DNA of 64,000 bases from Leclercia adecarboxylata (GCF_006171285.1 NZ_CP040889.1:2666001-2730000); one strand, 5' to 3'. Shown: positions 1 to 9,378, counted from the first letter of the stretch. Notes: generated from the letters alone by a model not told the origin. Translations and numbers: made by a program.

Positions 1-767
1 CTCCGCTTTTCAGCTCCTGCTGTATATAGAGTTCCGGTAAAAATCCCACCCCCAGCCCGGCCTTTACCGCCCGGATCGAGGCAAACAGATCCGAGGTGGC
101 AAAACGCGGCGGCACCGCCAGGGCGATCTGCTCCCCGCGCCGCTCCAGCTCCCAGCGATAGATCCCCCCGTGCGCCATGCGCATGCCGATACCCTGATGC
201 TGCAGCAGATCGTCAGGAGTTTCTGGCGTGCCATGACGGGCAAAATAGTCCGGCGTGGCGGTGACGAGCTGGCGGATATCCGGGGTAAGCCTGATGGCGA
301 TCATGTCCTGCGGCACCGACTCCGCCAGGCGCACCCCCGCGTCGTAACCTTCCGCCACGATATCGATCATCCGCGCTTCGCTCACCGTTTCGACGCGCAT
401 TTTCGGGTAGCGGATCATGTAGTCGATCAGCAGTTCGTCCAGGAACAGGGTTCCCACGTTATTCGGCACGTTCAGACGCAGGGTGCCGGCAGGTTCGTCG
501 GCATCGCTGTGGATCTCACTGCTTGCCTGGCGGATCTCCTGCAACGCAGGGCCGACGCGGGCCACAAAGCGCTGCCCCGCCTCGGTGAGCGCCACGCTGC
601 GGGTGGTACGGTGAAACAGGCGGGTTTGCAGGCGGCTTTCCAGCCCGGCAACGGCGTTACTCGCGGCGGTGGGCGACATCCCCAGCTCCTGTGCGGCGGC
701 GCGAAAACTGCCGCGACGCACGACGGCCATCACCACTTCCAGCTCTGTCAGTCCTGAACGGTGCATA
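1..767 (-). CDS. LysR-family transcriptional regulator (3' end cut by window)
   Basis: Open reading frame on the minus strand from ATG at 767 to the window edge with no stop, so the C-terminus is missing (about 255 residues visible). The N-terminus reads MHRSGLTELEVVMAVVRRGS and continues with the winged-helix pattern typical of LysR proteins (FRAAAQELGMSPTAASNAV, then LFHRTTRSVALTEAGQ). The rest fits the LysR substrate-binding domain, including a GLGVGFLPEL stretch near the visible end. It is divergent from the aldehyde dehydrogenase gene at 867 with a 99-base gap, the usual arrangement of a LysR regulator and its target; regulation of that gene is inference. The inducer cannot be told. Confidence 0.9.
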
Positions 768-866
768 GATTATCCTGAAAATCGAAACAACCTTTGCAGC
801 ATAGCGTGGATTATCGTAACGGAGAAGGCGTGCCAGACTCTCTCCATCCAGTCTGAGGAGGTCGTT

Positions 867-2282
867 ATGCATCACATCGAACAGATTTATATCAACGGTG
901 AATTTGTCACCCCACACGGCAGCGAGCGCTTCGATCTGTTTAACCCGGCGACGGCACGGGTTATCGGGCAGGTACGTCTGGCCGACGCGGTGGATGCCGA
1001 ACGCGCCATTGCCGCAGCAAACGCGGCGTTTCCGGCATGGGCAAAAACCACAAAGCAGGAGCGCATCGCCGCCCTGCAACGGATGCATGCTGCCGTGGCC
1101 GCCCGCCACGACGATCTGCTGGAGGCGGTGATTGAAGAGTATGGCGCGCCCGCGTCGCGCTCGGCGTGGATGGCGAGCTATCCGGCCGAGGTGATTGCCC
1201 AGGCCATTGAGGCGCTGGAGGCGTTTGAGTTCACCCTGACGGCGGGTGCTGCAAAGGTTGAGATGACGCCGCTCGGCGTGGCCGGGCTGATTACCCCCTG
1301 GAACAGCGATGCGGGCTTTATCTGCGGCAAACTGGCGGCGGCGCTGACGGCAGGCTGCACTGCGGTGATCAAACCCAGCGAGATGAGCGCCCTGCAGACG
1401 CAGATTGTGACCGAGGCGCTGCACGCGGCAGATCTGCCGCCGGGGGTGTTTAACATCGTTACCGGGCGCGGCGACACGGTGGGGGAGACGATAAGTCGTC
1501 ACCCGGATGTGGCAAAAATCTCGTTTACCGGCTCGACCCAGACCGGCAAAGCGATCCTGCGCAACGCGGCGGAGAACTTTACCCGCGTCACGCTGGAGTT
1601 AGGCGGTAAATCGCCGACGGTCGTGCTGGATGATGCCGATTTGTCGCAGGCCATTCCGCTGGCGGTGCAGGCCGGGCTGATGAACAGCGGCCAGGCGTGC
1701 GTGGCCGGAACGCGCATTCTGGTGCCGCAGTCGCGTAAGGCTGAAATCGAGCAGGCGCTGGCCCGGGCCATCGCGGCGGTGCAGTCGGGGGATCCGCGCG
1801 ATGCGGCCACCGAGGTCGGCCCGATGGTGAGCGAGAAACAGTGGCTGCGGGTGCAGGGATACATTCAGAAAGGGCTGGCGGAAGGGGCGCGTCTGCTGGC
1901 GGGCGGGGAGGGGCGGTCGGAGGGCACCCGTGACGGCTGGTTTGTCCGCCCGACGCTGTTTACCGACGTGCACAACCAGATGGCCATCGCCCGGGAAGAG
2001 ATTTTTGGCCCGGTGCTGTGCGTGATCGCGTATCGCGATGAGGCAGAGGCCATCGCCATTGCCAACGATACAGAATACGGCCTGAGCGCGATGGTGCTGG
2101 GCGGCGACGCGGAGCGCGCCCGTCGGGTGGCGCAGCAGATCCACGCGGGTCGCGTGCTGGTCAACACCCTCGCCCACGAGCCCAAAGCGCCGTTTGGCGG
2201 ATTTAAGCACTCCGGTGTAGGGCGCGAGATGGGCGCATGGGGCATCAGCGCATTTATGGAACCGAAGTCAGTCCTCGGCTAA
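867..2282 (+). CDS. NAD(P)-dependent aldehyde dehydrogenase
   Basis: A 471-residue aldehyde dehydrogenase superfamily protein that oxidises an aldehyde to the acid with NAD(P)+. The start at 867 is chosen because GAGGAGG lies just upstream; the longer open frame back to 669 overlaps the LysR gene. Visible motifs: cofactor-site TPWNSDAG, general base Glu244 in LELGGKSP, catalytic Cys278 in SGQACVAG, and late motifs EEIFGPVL and PFGGFKHSGVGREMG. Length is usual for the family. The substrate is not evident. The divergent LysR gene is its likely regulator. Confidence 0.93.
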   Translation: MHHIEQIYINGEFVTPHGSERFDLFNPATARVIGQVRLADAVDAERAIAAANAAFPAWAKTTKQERIAALQRMHAAVAARHDDLLEAVIEEYGAPASRSAWMASYPAEVIAQAIEALEAFEFTLTAGAAKVEMTPLGVAGLITPWNSDAGFICGKLAAALTAGCTAVIKPSEMSALQTQIVTEALHAADLPPGVFNIVTGRGDTVGETISRHPDVAKISFTGSTQTGKAILRNAAENFTRVTLELGGKSPTVVLDDADLSQAIPLAVQAGLMNSGQACVAGTRILVPQSRKAEIEQALARAIAAVQSGDPRDAATEVGPMVSEKQWLRVQGYIQKGLAEGARLLAGGEGRSEGTRDGWFVRPTLFTDVHNQMAIAREEIFGPVLCVIAYRDEAEAIAIANDTEYGLSAMVLGGDAERARRVAQQIHAGRVLVNTLAHEPKAPFGGFKHSGVGREMGAWGISAFMEPKSVLG

Positions 2283-2287
2283 AAAAC

Positions 2288-2357
2288 GCCCGGCGGCACA
2301 AGCTTGCCGGGCCTACATGTGGCCCGTAGGCCGGGTAAGCGCAGCGCCACCCGGCAT
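2288..2357. repeat. REP/BIME-type palindromic pair
   Basis: Two inverted REP-like arms (GCCCGGCGGCAC... and ...GTAGGCCGGGTAAGC) with the typical GCCGGG/CCCGGC core and a short spacer. They lie directly after the aldehyde dehydrogenase stop codon. REP sequences commonly sit 3' of enterobacterial genes and can stabilise mRNA ends. Confidence 0.85.
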
Positions 2358-2451
2358 CCCCGGCGCAGAAATGCCACATTTCGCTTTTCACCGAAGCATT
2401 CTCCTGCTCACTCCTGCACTCTCTCCTTAACCTCACAATGGAGAGAACATC

Positions 2452-2775
2452 ATGATTGCAGTCCTGTTTGAAGCCAAAGCAGCCCCCGCGCACCAGGCGC
2501 GCTACCTGCAACTGGCCGCCGAGCTAAAGCCACTCCTGGCGGATATCGACGGTTTTATCGATATCGAACGTTTTCAGAGCCTGACCACTGACGGCAAAAT
2601 CCTCTCCCTCTCATGGTGGCGGGACGAGGAGGCGATCTGCCGCTGGAAGCAGAACGTATTTCATCAGGCGGCGCAGGCCGAAGGACGGGCATCGATCTTT
2701 ACCCACTACCGCATCCGCGTGGCGGAGGTGGTGAGGGAATACAGCTCTGAAACCGGAGGGCACGCCGATGTATGA
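2452..2775 (+). CDS. Antibiotic biosynthesis monooxygenase (ABM) domain protein
   Basis: A 107-residue single-domain protein with the ABM ferredoxin-like pattern: an N-terminal strand (MIAVLFEAKA), a helix, a central GFIDIERFQS strand, the SLSWWRDEEAICRWKQN segment, and a final RIRVAEVV strand. GGAGAG precedes the start. Members include quinol monooxygenases and small haem-degrading enzymes, but many have no known reaction. It overlaps the next gene by 8 bases, so the two are co-transcribed. The function is not assigned beyond the fold. Confidence 0.85.
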   Translation: MIAVLFEAKAAPAHQARYLQLAAELKPLLADIDGFIDIERFQSLTTDGKILSLSWWRDEEAICRWKQNVFHQAAQAEGRASIFTHYRIRVAEVVREYSSETGGHADV

Positions 2776-3163
2776 CGTTCATGTGATATTCAACGATACT
2801 CCCGGCGAACTGGCGCGTTTTGGGCAGCTTCTGGGGTGCAACGGCGTTGGGCTTGAGGGCGGCGGCGTGTTTGGCGTGGATGCGCACTTTCTGGTGGCAG
2901 AGGGCGAAAAAGCCCGGCGCGTGCTTGTTGATGCCGGTTTTAACGTGCAAATGGTGCGAAAGCCGCTGATTCGTAAGCTGAAGCAGGAGCGCCCTGGCGA
3001 ACTGGGCGAGATCGCCGCCGCGCTGGCAGCGCAGGGGGTGTCTATCCTGACGCAGTACAGCGATCATGCGAATCACCTTATTCTGCTGACGGATAATGAT
3101 AAGCTGGCCGCAGAGATCACCGAGCCGTGGGCTGCCCATGCTAAAGACGAGTTTACCTCCTGA
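2768..3163 (+). CDS. ACT-domain-like small regulatory protein
   Basis: A 131-residue protein with two ACT-like halves. The first begins VIFNDTPGELARFGQLL. The second contains RPGELGEIAAALAAQGVSIL followed by a strand LILLTDN. ACT domains bind amino acids or similar ligands and usually control a partner enzyme or regulator. The gene overlaps both the ABM gene upstream and the ArsR-type gene downstream (26 bases), so all three act together. I infer that this protein senses a small metabolite; the ligand is unknown. Confidence 0.72.
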   Translation: MYDVHVIFNDTPGELARFGQLLGCNGVGLEGGGVFGVDAHFLVAEGEKARRVLVDAGFNVQMVRKPLIRKLKQERPGELGEIAAALAAQGVSILTQYSDHANHLILLTDNDKLAAEITEPWAAHAKDEFTS

Positions 3164-3833
3164 TAACAGTGCCGCGCTGGAGCTGGCCGTTGCTGCTGTC
3201 GCGGCGGCGATGGCCGATCCGTCGCGGGTCAAAATGCTCTGTGCGCTGATGGACGGGCGGGCGTGGACCGCGACAGAGCTCAGCGCCGTGGCGGATGTGG
3301 CCCCCTCAACCGCCAGCGGACATCTCGCCCGGCTGGTGGACGGCAGACTGATAACCTGTCTTTCTCAGGGTCGGCATCGCTACTATCGCCTGGCGGGGCA
3401 CGACGTGGCGGAGCTGGTGGAGCAGATGATGGGCCTGTCCTGGGCGCGCATCACGCCGCCGCAGACAACAGCGCCAGAGTCGATGCGTCTCGCGCGCACC
3501 TGCTACGACCATCTGGCGGGCACGGTCGCCGTGCAAATCTATGATTTTATGCAGGCGGATAGCTGGCTGATGGGGGACGGTTCAGCCCTCACCGTGAAAG
3601 GTCGCGAGGCGTTTCTGGCAATGGGGATTGTGCTAAAGGCTAACCCCCGGCGTAAAGCCTGCTCCGCCTGCCTGGACTGGAGCGAGCGCCGCTTTCATCT
3701 TGGCGGCGAGGCGGGCGCAGCGCTGCTGATTCATCTTGAAACCCAAGGCTGGATCCAGCGAGTAGCAGGCTTTCGCGAGGTGACAATAACCGCGTCAGGA
3801 CGACGGGCCATTGATAAGCACTTTGGCCGCTGA
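3138..3833 (+). CDS. ArsR-type winged-helix regulator with C-terminal extension
   Basis: About 231 residues from the ATG at 3138 (MLKTSLPPDN); earlier in-frame codons lie well inside the preceding gene. An ArsR-like winged helix occupies about residues 10-95 (DPSRVKMLCALMDG, TATELSAVADVAPSTASGHL, QGRHRYYRLAG). The C-terminal half holds CSACLDWSERRFHLGGEAG, resembling the extension of longer ArsR-type regulators linked to oxidative stress or drug efflux. The two cysteines two residues apart could sense metal or redox state, but this is inference. It is the last gene of the three-gene ABM / ACT / regulator operon and is followed by a REP pair. Confidence 0.85.
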   Translation: MLKTSLPPDNSAALELAVAAVAAAMADPSRVKMLCALMDGRAWTATELSAVADVAPSTASGHLARLVDGRLITCLSQGRHRYYRLAGHDVAELVEQMMGLSWARITPPQTTAPESMRLARTCYDHLAGTVAVQIYDFMQADSWLMGDGSALTVKGREAFLAMGIVLKANPRRKACSACLDWSERRFHLGGEAGAALLIHLETQGWIQRVAGFREVTITASGRRAIDKHFGR

Positions 3834-3840
3834 AACATTG

Positions 3841-3907
3841 CCCGGCGGCGCAAGCTTGCCGGGCCTACATGTGGCCGTAGGCCGGGTAAGCGTCGCGCCA
3901 CCCGGCG
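3841..3907. repeat. REP/BIME-type palindromic pair
   Basis: Nearly identical to the pair at 2288: both contain CAAGCTTGCCGGGCCTACAT and GTAGGCCGGGTAAGCG. It fills the space between the two convergent genes ending at 3833 and 3917. Confidence 0.85.
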
Positions 3908-3916
3908 AATTACCGC

Positions 3917-4438
3917 TTACCCTGCAAACAGTTTCTCGATTGATTTTGTCGGGTAAAAAAGGGAATTAACGTTGCTGCCTGTTAAAGCAACAAAGCCGAG
4001 CTTCAGGTAAAAATCTTTCGCCCTGTCGTTGAGCGCATCCACAAACATGCCATGAATGCCAACAGCCTGTGAGGCTAGGTGCACCACTTTCATGGCATGG
4101 GTCACCAGCGTCATTCCCCAGCCCTGGCCCTGTAAATCCTGATGGATGGCGAGACGCCCTAACGTGACGCTGGGAACATTGACGTAGGGTACTTTGCGCT
4201 GTTGGGTTTTCGAGGGCAGGCTCTCTTTCTCAAAACAACTGCCGGACAACGTATAGTAGCCCAGCACTTTTGGCACGGGATCGTCGGTGATGAGCAGGTA
4301 AGCACGCAGCAGGCGCCCGCCGTGTTGGCGCGCAAGGTGATCAAACAGAAAACGGTTCAGGGTACTTTCCCCGCAGTCGAATTCGGTTAAATCATATTGC
4401 GTCTCATGTGAAAACATCCTTATCGTCAGATTAGCCAC
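3917..4438 (-). CDS. GNAT acetyltransferase toxin (TacT/AtaT/KacT family)
   Basis: A 173-residue GNAT protein. The acetyl-CoA binding motif QGQGWG is at residues 103-108 after VTLGRLAIHQ. FYLKLGF near 143-149 supplies the conserved tyrosine (Tyr144) at the position of the catalytic Tyr of TacT, KacT and AtaT. FDCGESTLNRFL near the N-terminus is also typical of the family. These toxins use acetyl-CoA to acetylate aminoacyl-tRNA and stop translation. It lies 3 bases after a DUF1778 antitoxin gene, the standard pairing. The sequence shows no truncation. The tRNA target cannot be read from sequence. Confidence 0.93.
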   Translation of the reverse strand: MANLTIRMFSHETQYDLTEFDCGESTLNRFLFDHLARQHGGRLLRAYLLITDDPVPKVLGYYTLSGSCFEKESLPSKTQQRKVPYVNVPSVTLGRLAIHQDLQGQGWGMTLVTHAMKVVHLASQAVGIHGMFVDALNDRAKDFYLKLGFVALTGSNVNSLFYPTKSIEKLFAG

Positions 4439-4441
4439 GCC

Positions 4442-4711
4442 TTACTCCATGTTTTGCAGACGTTTTGCTGCGCGTTTCAGCCTGTCGTTCGGCTCTGGCG
4501 GGTTGTCGAGTGCATCCATCACTCTGTTCCACGAATTTTCATTGAGGATCAGACGGCGGTGCTGCTCAATGACTTCTGCAGCACGTTCCGAGGCACTGTT
4601 AACCATAAACTGGGTGATCGTCTGGTTAGTCATCGCCGCAGCTTCTTCGATCAGATCCTTGTCTTCATCCGTTAACCTGAGGTCGATGCGCTGTTTTTTC
4701 AGTGCTGACAT
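4442..4711 (-). CDS. DUF1778 ribbon-helix-helix antitoxin (TacA/AtaR/KacA family)
   Basis: An 89-residue protein from the ATG at 4711 (MSALKKQRIDLRLTDEDKDL), with GGAGT just upstream; a 14-residue longer start at 4753 is less likely. The N-terminal part is a ribbon-helix-helix DNA-binding fold (strand RIDLRLTDED, then helices with AAAMTNQTITQFMVNSA). The C-terminal tail (WNRVMDALDNPPEPNDRL) matches the segment that wraps around and blocks the GNAT toxin. As in other such pairs it should repress its own operon together with the toxin. Confidence 0.92.
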   Translation of the reverse strand: MSALKKQRIDLRLTDEDKDLIEEAAAMTNQTITQFMVNSASERAAEVIEQHRRLILNENSWNRVMDALDNPPEPNDRLKRAAKRLQNME

Positions 4712-4731
4712 TTTTACTCCACGTTTTTTCT

Positions 4732-4752
4732 TGTACGGATTTCTTCCGTACA
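4732..4752. promoter_or_regulatory. Inverted repeat, candidate antitoxin operator
   Basis: Perfect 8-base arms TGTACGGA and TCCGTACA separated by 5 bases, lying 20 bases upstream of the antitoxin start. Ribbon-helix-helix antitoxins of this family bind palindromes at this position, so autoregulation here is a fair inference. It overlaps the alternative upstream ATG, which also argues for the shorter antitoxin start. Confidence 0.6.
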
Positions 4753-5024
4753 TTTGACTATACCGCTTAAAGAGGGATTTTTCAATTACGCATTATTTTC
4801 GGCAGCATGCCTGGCCGCACGATAAATAATACAGGTCATCTATGCTTTAAACTCAATTCATTCTTATTGCTTATGTGTTTTTAATTAGAATTGTCTTATA
4901 TCAACATTTAATATTATTGCGATTGCCAGGTCTCAATATTTATGAAAAGTTAACGCTCACAACAGCCGCCGTAATATTGAGCTGTTGGCATAATGGAATG
5001 TATTAACAGGGAACGCTATAAACC

Positions 5025-5414
5025 ATGTCAAAATTAAAAAATTACGCAGAAAGCGTGTTATTCCAGTGCGTTATTTCACACTCGGGCAAGCCATGTACGC
5101 CGGATAGCCTTGCTGCATTGTCAGAAAACTATATTTCCCGCCTTGGCAGTAACGATCTGCCGGCCACTCTGCGAAAAACCCTTAAGGATATTAAATTAAA
5201 TCTTATATGGCTGAGTGATAAAAATAAGAACCAGCCCTTCACCCATGAAGTCTGGGAAAATAAAACCCACACGCTTATGACCCTGCTCACCGAACTTTAT
5301 ACCGAGGTGGTGGCGTGGAATGCCGTTGAGCAATATCTGTCGGCTTCCGAGTTTCTCCTGTTTTCCCAGGAGCAAAAGGCGTTTCATAGCACCCTGCATA
5401 AAGTGATCAACTAG
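5025..5414 (+). CDS. Hypothetical protein, 129 residues
   Basis: I do not recognise this gene. The protein begins MSKLKNYAESVLFQCVISHS, is mostly helical by composition, and has no signal peptide or membrane segment. The gene is preceded by an AT-rich 270-base spacer and a GGGAACG sequence near the start. It is AT-richer than the flanking genes, which with its position beside the toxin-antitoxin pair suggests acquired DNA. Reading-frame length and codon use look real, but the function is unknown. Confidence 0.65.
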   Translation: MSKLKNYAESVLFQCVISHSGKPCTPDSLAALSENYISRLGSNDLPATLRKTLKDIKLNLIWLSDKNKNQPFTHEVWENKTHTLMTLLTELYTEVVAWNAVEQYLSASEFLLFSQEQKAFHSTLHKVIN

Positions 5415-5510
5415 CCTGACCGTTTCGCAATTCCTGCTCTTAACATCCTCGTTTCTTGATACTTACCCTGATAACTATTATCTTCTCAGCGTGTGAAGCG
5501 AGGATCCCCC

Positions 5511-5978
5511 ATGCGTGAAGAAGATCTGTTCTGCCGCAGGCCGATGGGCATGCGGATGGCAATGATTGTGCGTCAGTGGCGCGCGGTCATTGACGATGCC
5601 ATTCTCGATACCGGGTTAACCCAGTCGAGCTGGACGGTGATGATGCAGCTTAAGCAACTGGGGGATAACGTCTCGGTGAGCGAACTGGCGGAGGTGCAGG
5701 GTATCGAACTGCCGCCGCTGATGCGCACCCTTTCACAGCTGGAAAAGCAGGGCTACCTGCTGCGCACCACATCGCCTTATGACAAGCGTATCCGGCTGCT
5801 GACCCTCACACCCGAGGGTAACGCGGTGCTGAAAACCCTGACGCAGGTTATCGAGACGTTCCAGGAGCGGGTATCGCAGAATATCGCCCCGGACCATCTC
5901 GAGATTTTCAGCGCCACACTTAATCAAATCGCCTGCAATCTGCGGACTATCCGCGAAGAAGATAACAAGACCAACTAA
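5511..5978 (+). CDS. MarR-family regulator of the adjacent efflux operon
   Basis: A 155-residue MarR winged-helix protein starting at the ATG at 5511 (MREEDLFCRRPMGMRMAM), with AGCGAGGA upstream; the GTG at 5493 is less likely. The DNA-binding core is visible as VSVSELAEVQGIELPPLMRT followed by the wing SPYDKRIRLLTLTPEG. It is 2 bases upstream of the HlyD-type gene, so the three genes form one operon. MarR proteins are usually repressors relieved by small lipophilic or phenolic compounds; control of this pump is inferred from context. Confidence 0.9.
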   Translation: MREEDLFCRRPMGMRMAMIVRQWRAVIDDAILDTGLTQSSWTVMMQLKQLGDNVSVSELAEVQGIELPPLMRTLSQLEKQGYLLRTTSPYDKRIRLLTLTPEGNAVLKTLTQVIETFQERVSQNIAPDHLEIFSATLNQIACNLRTIREEDNKTN

Positions 5979-5980
5979 TC

Positions 5981-7045
5981 ATGACCCCTGAACAAAAGTT
6001 TGCCCGCTGGGTAAGGGTAAGTATTGCCTCTTTCCTGCTGATGTTTGTCTATTTCATTATCGCCGATATCTGGATCCCGCTGACGCCGGACTCCACGGTG
6101 ATGCGCGTGGTCACGCCGGTGTCCGCCCGCGTCTCCGGCTATGTGGCGGCGGTACACGTGCACAATAACAGCCAGGTGAAGAAGGGCGATCTGCTGTTTG
6201 AACTCGATCCGACTCCGTTCCGTAATAAGGTGGATGCGGCGCAGATCGCGCTGGAGCAGGCCCGCCTCGCCAACCAGCAGCTAGACGCGCAAATCGTCGC
6301 GGCCCAGGCGAACCTGAAAACCGCCCAGCTCACCGCCCGCAACGACAAGGTCACCTTCGATCGCTATCAGAAACTCAGCACGTTGCAGAACGTCTCGCAG
6401 GCGGATCTGGATAAAGTCCGCACCACCTGGCAGGGCAGCGAGCAGGCCGTGGCGAATCTGGAAGCCAACATCCATCAGCTGCGCATTGAGCGCGGCGAGC
6501 GCGATGAAAAGCGTAACGTGACGCTGCAAAAATACCGCAACGCGCTGGAAGAGGCCGAGCTGAATCTGGGCTGGACCAGGATCTACGCCGAGGCGGACGG
6601 GACGGTCAGCAACGTGCAGCTGAGCCCCGGCTTCTACGCCACCTCCGGCACGGCGGCGCTGGCGCTGGTGAACAACCAGAGCGATATCGTCGCCGATTTC
6701 CGTGAAAAGAGCCTGCGCCATACCCGCCAGGGCACCGACGCTGCGGTGGTGTTTGACGCCTTCCCGGGCCACGTTTTCCGCGCCCACGTCACCAGCAGCG
6801 ACGCCGGTATTCTCGCCGGGCAGGAAGCGGTGAACGGCCAGCTGTCAGAGCCGGAGACCTCCAACCGCTGGGTGCGTGACGCGCAGCGCATGCGCATTCA
6901 CGTGGCGCTGGACGAGCCGCTGCCGAAGCATCTGCCGACCGGGGCGCGCGCCACCGTGCAGCTCTATAACAGCGAAGGTCCGTTTGCCCGCTTCTTCTCC
7001 GGCATGCAGATCCACCTCGTCAGCCTGCTGCATTATGTCTATTAA
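5981..7045 (+). CDS. HlyD/EmrA-type membrane fusion (periplasmic adaptor) protein
   Basis: 354 residues with one N-terminal membrane anchor (IASFLLMFVYFIIADIW, about residues 12-30). Next comes a lipoyl-like half (VSARVSGYVAAVHVHNNSQV), a long helical hairpin (about 85-195) and a second lipoyl/beta-barrel part (AEADGTVSNVQL). This is the adaptor of a trans-envelope efflux or secretion assembly and sits in the inner membrane with its bulk in the periplasm. The next gene starts inside its 3' end. The DUF2955 partner resembles the AaeAB/FUSC type of pump rather than an ABC or MFS exporter. The substrate is unknown. Confidence 0.9.
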   Translation: MTPEQKFARWVRVSIASFLLMFVYFIIADIWIPLTPDSTVMRVVTPVSARVSGYVAAVHVHNNSQVKKGDLLFELDPTPFRNKVDAAQIALEQARLANQQLDAQIVAAQANLKTAQLTARNDKVTFDRYQKLSTLQNVSQADLDKVRTTWQGSEQAVANLEANIHQLRIERGERDEKRNVTLQKYRNALEEAELNLGWTRIYAEADGTVSNVQLSPGFYATSGTAALALVNNQSDIVADFREKSLRHTRQGTDAAVVFDAFPGHVFRAHVTSSDAGILAGQEAVNGQLSEPETSNRWVRDAQRMRIHVALDEPLPKHLPTGARATVQLYNSEGPFARFFSGMQIHLVSLLHYVY

Positions 7046-8132
7046 CACTCTGGCGCGGGTTTTTACCCCGCACGGCAACATCGTCTACAGCGCCAACGAC
7101 TTTCGCCAGACGCTGCGCATCGTCTTTGCCGGGATGATCGCGCTCAGCGTGTCGAGCTTCTACAACACCAGCTACGGCGTTTTTTTCGTGATCTACCCGA
7201 TCATGCTCCTGTCGCTGGTGCCGGTCTTTAACCGCCACGTGGCAAAACAGTTTGTGTTTAGCTCGGCGCTGAACTGCGTCGAAATGGTGCTTATCATCGG
7301 TTATCTGGCGCAGTGGCCGGTGATTATGACCCTGGTGGTGTTTGGTCTCTACGTGATGCGCTTTCGCTTTATGAGCCAGGGGCCGCTGTTCCTCTTTGGC
7401 TCGATGGGGGTGGTGTGTCAGAGCACCATGCTCAACTTTATGAGCTATCCCACCACCAACTGGCACACGCTGCTGTTCTCCAACCTTGAAGCCAGCGTGA
7501 TGGCGGTATGTTTAAGCGCGCTGATGCACTATCTGCTGCCGGACGTTGAGCCGCGCACGCCGCCACCGCGTCTGGAGAAAGACGCCGCCCGGGTGCGCCA
7601 TGAATCGCTGCTCTCCGGCAGCGTGGCGACGCTGATTTTTGTGGTGTTCCAGATAAGCGATCTCAGCGATTCGCTGTCGGCGCTGATGGCGGGGATCCTG
7701 ATCCTCTTCCCGATGCACTATCGCGGCGCGGTGATGAGCTCCCTGTGGCGCGTGGTCGGGGTGGTGCTCGGCTGCCTCTATATTCTGCTGGTGCAGATGG
7801 TGCTCTACGATCACAGCAGCCACATGCTGCTGATGATGCCGCTGATTGGTCTCGGGCTGGGGTTTGGCGCCCGCCTGCACGTGATGGAGAAGGTGGGGGC
7901 CGGGGTCGGTTTTGCCAGCATCACCACCATCGGGATTATGTTCGGCCAGAATATGCACCCGGACGGCGACCTGGTGTTCAGCGATCTCTACCGCATCGTT
8001 TCGGTGACGGTGGCGCTGGCGGCGACCCTGACGATGGTGTTCCTTATGCACCTGTTTCTCAACTGTTTTGGCCCTACCCGCTACATGATTAACCCGCCTC
8101 AGGTCTCAGTGGAGAAACGTCGGGATAGTTGA
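7035..8132 (+). CDS. DUF2955 / FUSC-like inner membrane protein
   Basis: 365 residues from the ATG at 7035 ([15 protein letters not shown]), which overlaps the adaptor gene by 11 bases. Two hydrophobic bundles are seen, at about residues 30-165 and 200-355 (for example [16 protein letters not shown] and [16 protein letters not shown]). They flank a short polar linker with a proline-rich stretch, the layout of FUSC-like transporters. With the MarR and HlyD genes it forms a putative aromatic-acid or drug efflux module. The assignment to DUF2955 is from memory of family features. Confidence 0.8.
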   Translation: MSINTLARVFTPHGNIVYSANDFRQTLRIVFAGMIALSVSSFYNTSYGVFFVIYPIMLLSLVPVFNRHVAKQFVFSSALNCVEMVLIIGYLAQWPVIMTLVVFGLYVMRFRFMSQGPLFLFGSMGVVCQSTMLNFMSYPTTNWHTLLFSNLEASVMAVCLSALMHYLLPDVEPRTPPPRLEKDAARVRHESLLSGSVATLIFVVFQISDLSDSLSALMAGILILFPMHYRGAVMSSLWRVVGVVLGCLYILLVQMVLYDHSSHMLLMMPLIGLGLGFGARLHVMEKVGAGVGFASITTIGIMFGQNMHPDGDLVFSDLYRIVSVTVALAATLTMVFLMHLFLNCFGPTRYMINPPQVSVEKRRDS

Positions 8133-9374
8133 CAGCAGGAATAAAATCAGCCCGATGGTGCCGCCCACCAGGGTGCCGTTGACGCGGATAAACTGCAGAT
8201 CCTTGCCGATGTTCAGCTCAATCTGGCGGGACATATCTTTGGCATCCCAGCCTTTGACCGTGTCGCTGATGTGGCGGGTGAGGAAGCGGGCAAAATCCGG
8301 GGCCACGCGGTGCGCGGCCTGCTCCAGATGTTCGTTCAGCGAAGCGCGCAGGTTGGTGTCCGCCACCAGGGTTTCACCGAACCACAGCCCGGCGTTGGCG
8401 AGGCGCTGCTTCACGCGGGAGTCGTCGCGCTGCATATCGGCCTTCAGCCACTGGCGCAGGTCGGCCCACATCTCGCCCAGATAGCGGTTAAAGGCCTCGT
8501 CGTTCTTCAGATAGGTTTTGATGTTCTCGGCTTTGGCCGCGGTTTCCGGATCGTTTTTCAGGTTATCGACCAGCTTAAGCACCGCGCGGTCGAAGGCCTG
8601 ACGGATCTGATGGGTGCGGTCGTGGCTGACGTCATCCAGAATGGCATTCACCGCATTCGACACCAGCTCGGCGCTCTGATCCCCCAGCCATTCGGTGGGT
8701 AAAATCATCGCCTTACGCGGGTGCTCGGTCTTCAGCCAGTGAACGATCTGCGCGGCGATTAAGTCGCGGGTGCTGTCGCGCTGCAGGAGCGTGATCATGC
8801 GGTTAATCACCGCGTCCAGCAGCACCTGGTGACGGTTGTTTTTGGTCATGCTCTCCAGCATCGCGGCGCTGGTTTCGCTGAAATCGACCTTATCCAGCGC
8901 CTTATGCACCGCCCGTTTCAGCATGCGCTGAATGCGTCCGTCGTCGGTCAGCTCCAGGAACCCGCTCATCACCTGCATGATATGCAGCCCGACGCGCTGG
9001 GCGTTATCCGGCTTGCTGAACCAGTTGCCGATAAGCAGCGCCGGTTCGTGCTTACGGATAAGCGCGACCAGCGACTGGGTATCGAGAAATTTCTCCTGTA
9101 CAAACTGGCCGAGATTGTCGCCAATCCGGTCCTTATTGCGCGGGATAATTGCCGTATGTTTCGAGATAAACGGGATCGGCACCCGGCGAAAAAGTGCTAC
9201 CACGGCAAACCAGTCCGCCAGCGCGCCGACCATCGCCGCTTCGGCAATGGCCTTCACCCCGCGCACCCAGAAGGTCTGGGGCAGGAACAGGGTTACGATA
9301 AAAGTCGCGGCGGCAATCAGCAGCAGCGACAGCGCCAGGAGCTTGGCGCGTTTGAGTTCAGCGAGTTTTTCCAT
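8106..9374 (-). CDS. yjiN: DUF445 inner membrane protein YjiN
   Basis: 422 residues from the ATG at 9374 ([19 protein letters not shown]), close to the 426 of E. coli YjiN. There is an N-terminal membrane helix, the DUF445 motif [18 protein letters not shown], a long helical middle, and a C-terminal hydrophobic hairpin ([18 protein letters not shown]). The 3' end overlaps the convergent DUF2955 gene by 27 bases. The role is unknown in E. coli as well. Confidence 0.93.
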   Translation of the reverse strand: MEKLAELKRAKLLALSLLLIAAATFIVTLFLPQTFWVRGVKAIAEAAMVGALADWFAVVALFRRVPIPFISKHTAIIPRNKDRIGDNLGQFVQEKFLDTQSLVALIRKHEPALLIGNWFSKPDNAQRVGLHIMQVMSGFLELTDDGRIQRMLKRAVHKALDKVDFSETSAAMLESMTKNNRHQVLLDAVINRMITLLQRDSTRDLIAAQIVHWLKTEHPRKAMILPTEWLGDQSAELVSNAVNAILDDVSHDRTHQIRQAFDRAVLKLVDNLKNDPETAAKAENIKTYLKNDEAFNRYLGEMWADLRQWLKADMQRDDSRVKQRLANAGLWFGETLVADTNLRASLNEHLEQAAHRVAPDFARFLTRHISDTVKGWDAKDMSRQIELNIGKDLQFIRVNGTLVGGTIGLILFLLSTIPTFLH

Positions 9375-9378
9375 AGGG

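Noticed and set aside
5025..5414. Third component of the toxin-antitoxin system
   Set aside because: It is on the opposite strand, 270 bases away, and shows no known motif; kept as hypothetical.
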